Assembly (NCBI GenBank): GCA_015488565.1 | Contig: WFNQ01000073.1 | Location: 1 to 15,673 of the forward strand | Reading direction: 5' to 3' | DNA: 15,673 bases | Source: Thiomicrorhabdus sp. | Lineage (GTDB): Bacteria; Pseudomonadota; Gammaproteobacteria; Thiomicrospirales; Thiomicrospiraceae | Shown here: positions 15,165-15,673 of the stretch, piece after piece | Layout: the number at the start of each line of letters is the position of its first letter | Position numbering within the stretch: the stretch's first letter is position 1 | Program-made: the position numbers and the translations under genes | The notes under the pieces: model-generated | Told to the model about the DNA's origin: nothing | Databases searched by the model: none | The model's input: the letters and a program-made list of their open reading frames with translations, nothing else

Positions 15165-15673
15165 ATGCAAGCCTATCCCATTGATCATATTTCTCAAACA
15201 GAACAAGAAGGGGGTTATTGGCTTATTAGCCTTAAACTGCCTTCAACTTGCTTTCCAACACAAAAGTCGTCATCTACGACTCTAAAAAATTCCCCCCCCC
15301 TATTTCATATCAACGATCAATTTCAACTGTCCAACAGTGATGAGAGACTCTTTTTATTTCAACATACCCCATTCAGCACTCAACATCATCTGCAATTTTT
15401 AGGCAAAAAAAAAGTGGTCACGACCACCTCCTCCCAGCTACAAATAACACCTTCTACTCTTCGCTCTCCTCCTCAAATAGAACCAACAGAGAATCTACTT
15501 CTTTTAGGCAGTGAGCTTCATATCGCCCCACTCTTTTATTTGGCCAAACAACGAAGTATGCACCTTAACGCATATCTTAACGCAGACCATGGCGAAAAAA
15601 AGGGGCAAACCTTGGCTCTACTTCACAGTCATGACGCATTTCCATTTCGAATCAAACCCGCCCAACTTATGAG
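15165..15673 (+). CDS. Partial ORF, distantly PyrK/ferredoxin-reductase-like protein
   Basis: An open frame of at least 169 codons runs to the window end without a stop, starting 5 bp after pyrC'. I do not recognise the family with confidence. The stretch LLLLGSELHIAPLFYLAKQR (about 118-137) resembles the nucleotide-binding GGGxGIAPLxxLA motif of PyrK and flavodoxin reductases, but with the glycines largely gone, and the N-terminal half, with short beta-strand-like segments and FHINDQFQLS, could be a degraded flavin-binding barrel. The middle is rich in Ser, Thr and Gln. A C9 run (15292-15300) lies near codon 43. No Shine-Dalgarno sequence precedes the ATG. Position after the pyr genes makes a diverged electron-transfer role tempting but unproven; the part that would carry PyrK iron-sulfur cysteines lies beyond the window. 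Confidence 0.7.
   Translation, partial: MQAYPIDHISQTEQEGGYWLISLKLPSTCFPTQKSSSTTLKNSPPLFHINDQFQLSNSDERLFLFQHTPFSTQHHLQFLGKKKVVTTTSSQLQITPSTLRSPPQIEPTENLLLLGSELHIAPLFYLAKQRSMHLNAYLNADHGEKKGQTLALLHSHDAFPFRIKPAQLM
15292..15300 (+). repeat. C9 homopolymer within the final ORF
   Basis: Nine consecutive C bases reading Ser-Pro-Pro-Leu in the open frame, near codon 43. It is the third C9 run in five kilobases. Confidence 0.85.

Overview
The window (about 15.7 kb, moderate G+C with AT-rich spacers) looks like chromosomal DNA of a gammaproteobacterium. The grounds are an E. coli-like GshB, an OxyR whose redox cysteines fall at 199 and 208 exactly as in E. coli, an oxyR/katB/ankB locus of the pseudomonad type, and the yqgE-ruvX-pyrR-pyrB-pyrC' gene order with a non-catalytic dihydroorotase-like subunit. 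A marine sulfur-oxidising lineage (Thiomicrospira/Hydrogenovibrio-like) would fit, but that is inference. No tRNA, rRNA, insertion sequence, CRISPR array or phage gene was seen.

Layout. (1) 37-996: gshB, glutathione synthetase. (2) 997-1355: a regulatory spacer with a good sigma-54 -24/-12 element, an NtrC-like palindrome about 150 bp upstream of the predicted start site, and an 18-bp perfect palindrome in the leader. (3) 1356-3991: a formate/nitrite-family channel, an intrinsic terminator, then a membrane-anchored fusion of a PP2C phosphatase with a Ser/Thr kinase; this looks like a nitrogen-controlled transport/signalling pair. (4) 4076-7229: oxyR divergent from katB-ankB, with an OxyR-type operator between them; a peroxide-defence unit whose catalase and ankyrin protein both carry export signals. 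(5) 7360-9987, minus strand: a large chemoreceptor with an Aer-like PAS domain, two membrane segments, a second PAS and a C-terminal helical domain resembling a degenerate zinc-binding (CZB) domain. (6) 10267 to the end: a compact, probably co-transcribed run of apbE, yqgE, ruvX, pyrR, pyrB, pyrC' and an incomplete ORF with weak resemblance to a PyrK-type reductase. Genes in this run overlap by 4-8 bp or lie 5-8 bp apart.

How the parts work together. Region 3 would take up nitrite (or a related anion) under nitrogen limitation, with the kinase/phosphatase as a candidate regulator of nitrate/nitrite assimilation. Region 4 detoxifies peroxide, with OxyR as sensor. Region 6 makes carbamoyl aspartate with a PyrB/PyrC' complex under possible PyrR control. 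The least expected features are the two-layer regulatory architecture around the FNT/kinase pair, the run of C7-C9 homopolymers inside region 6 reading frames, and the unrecognised final ORF.
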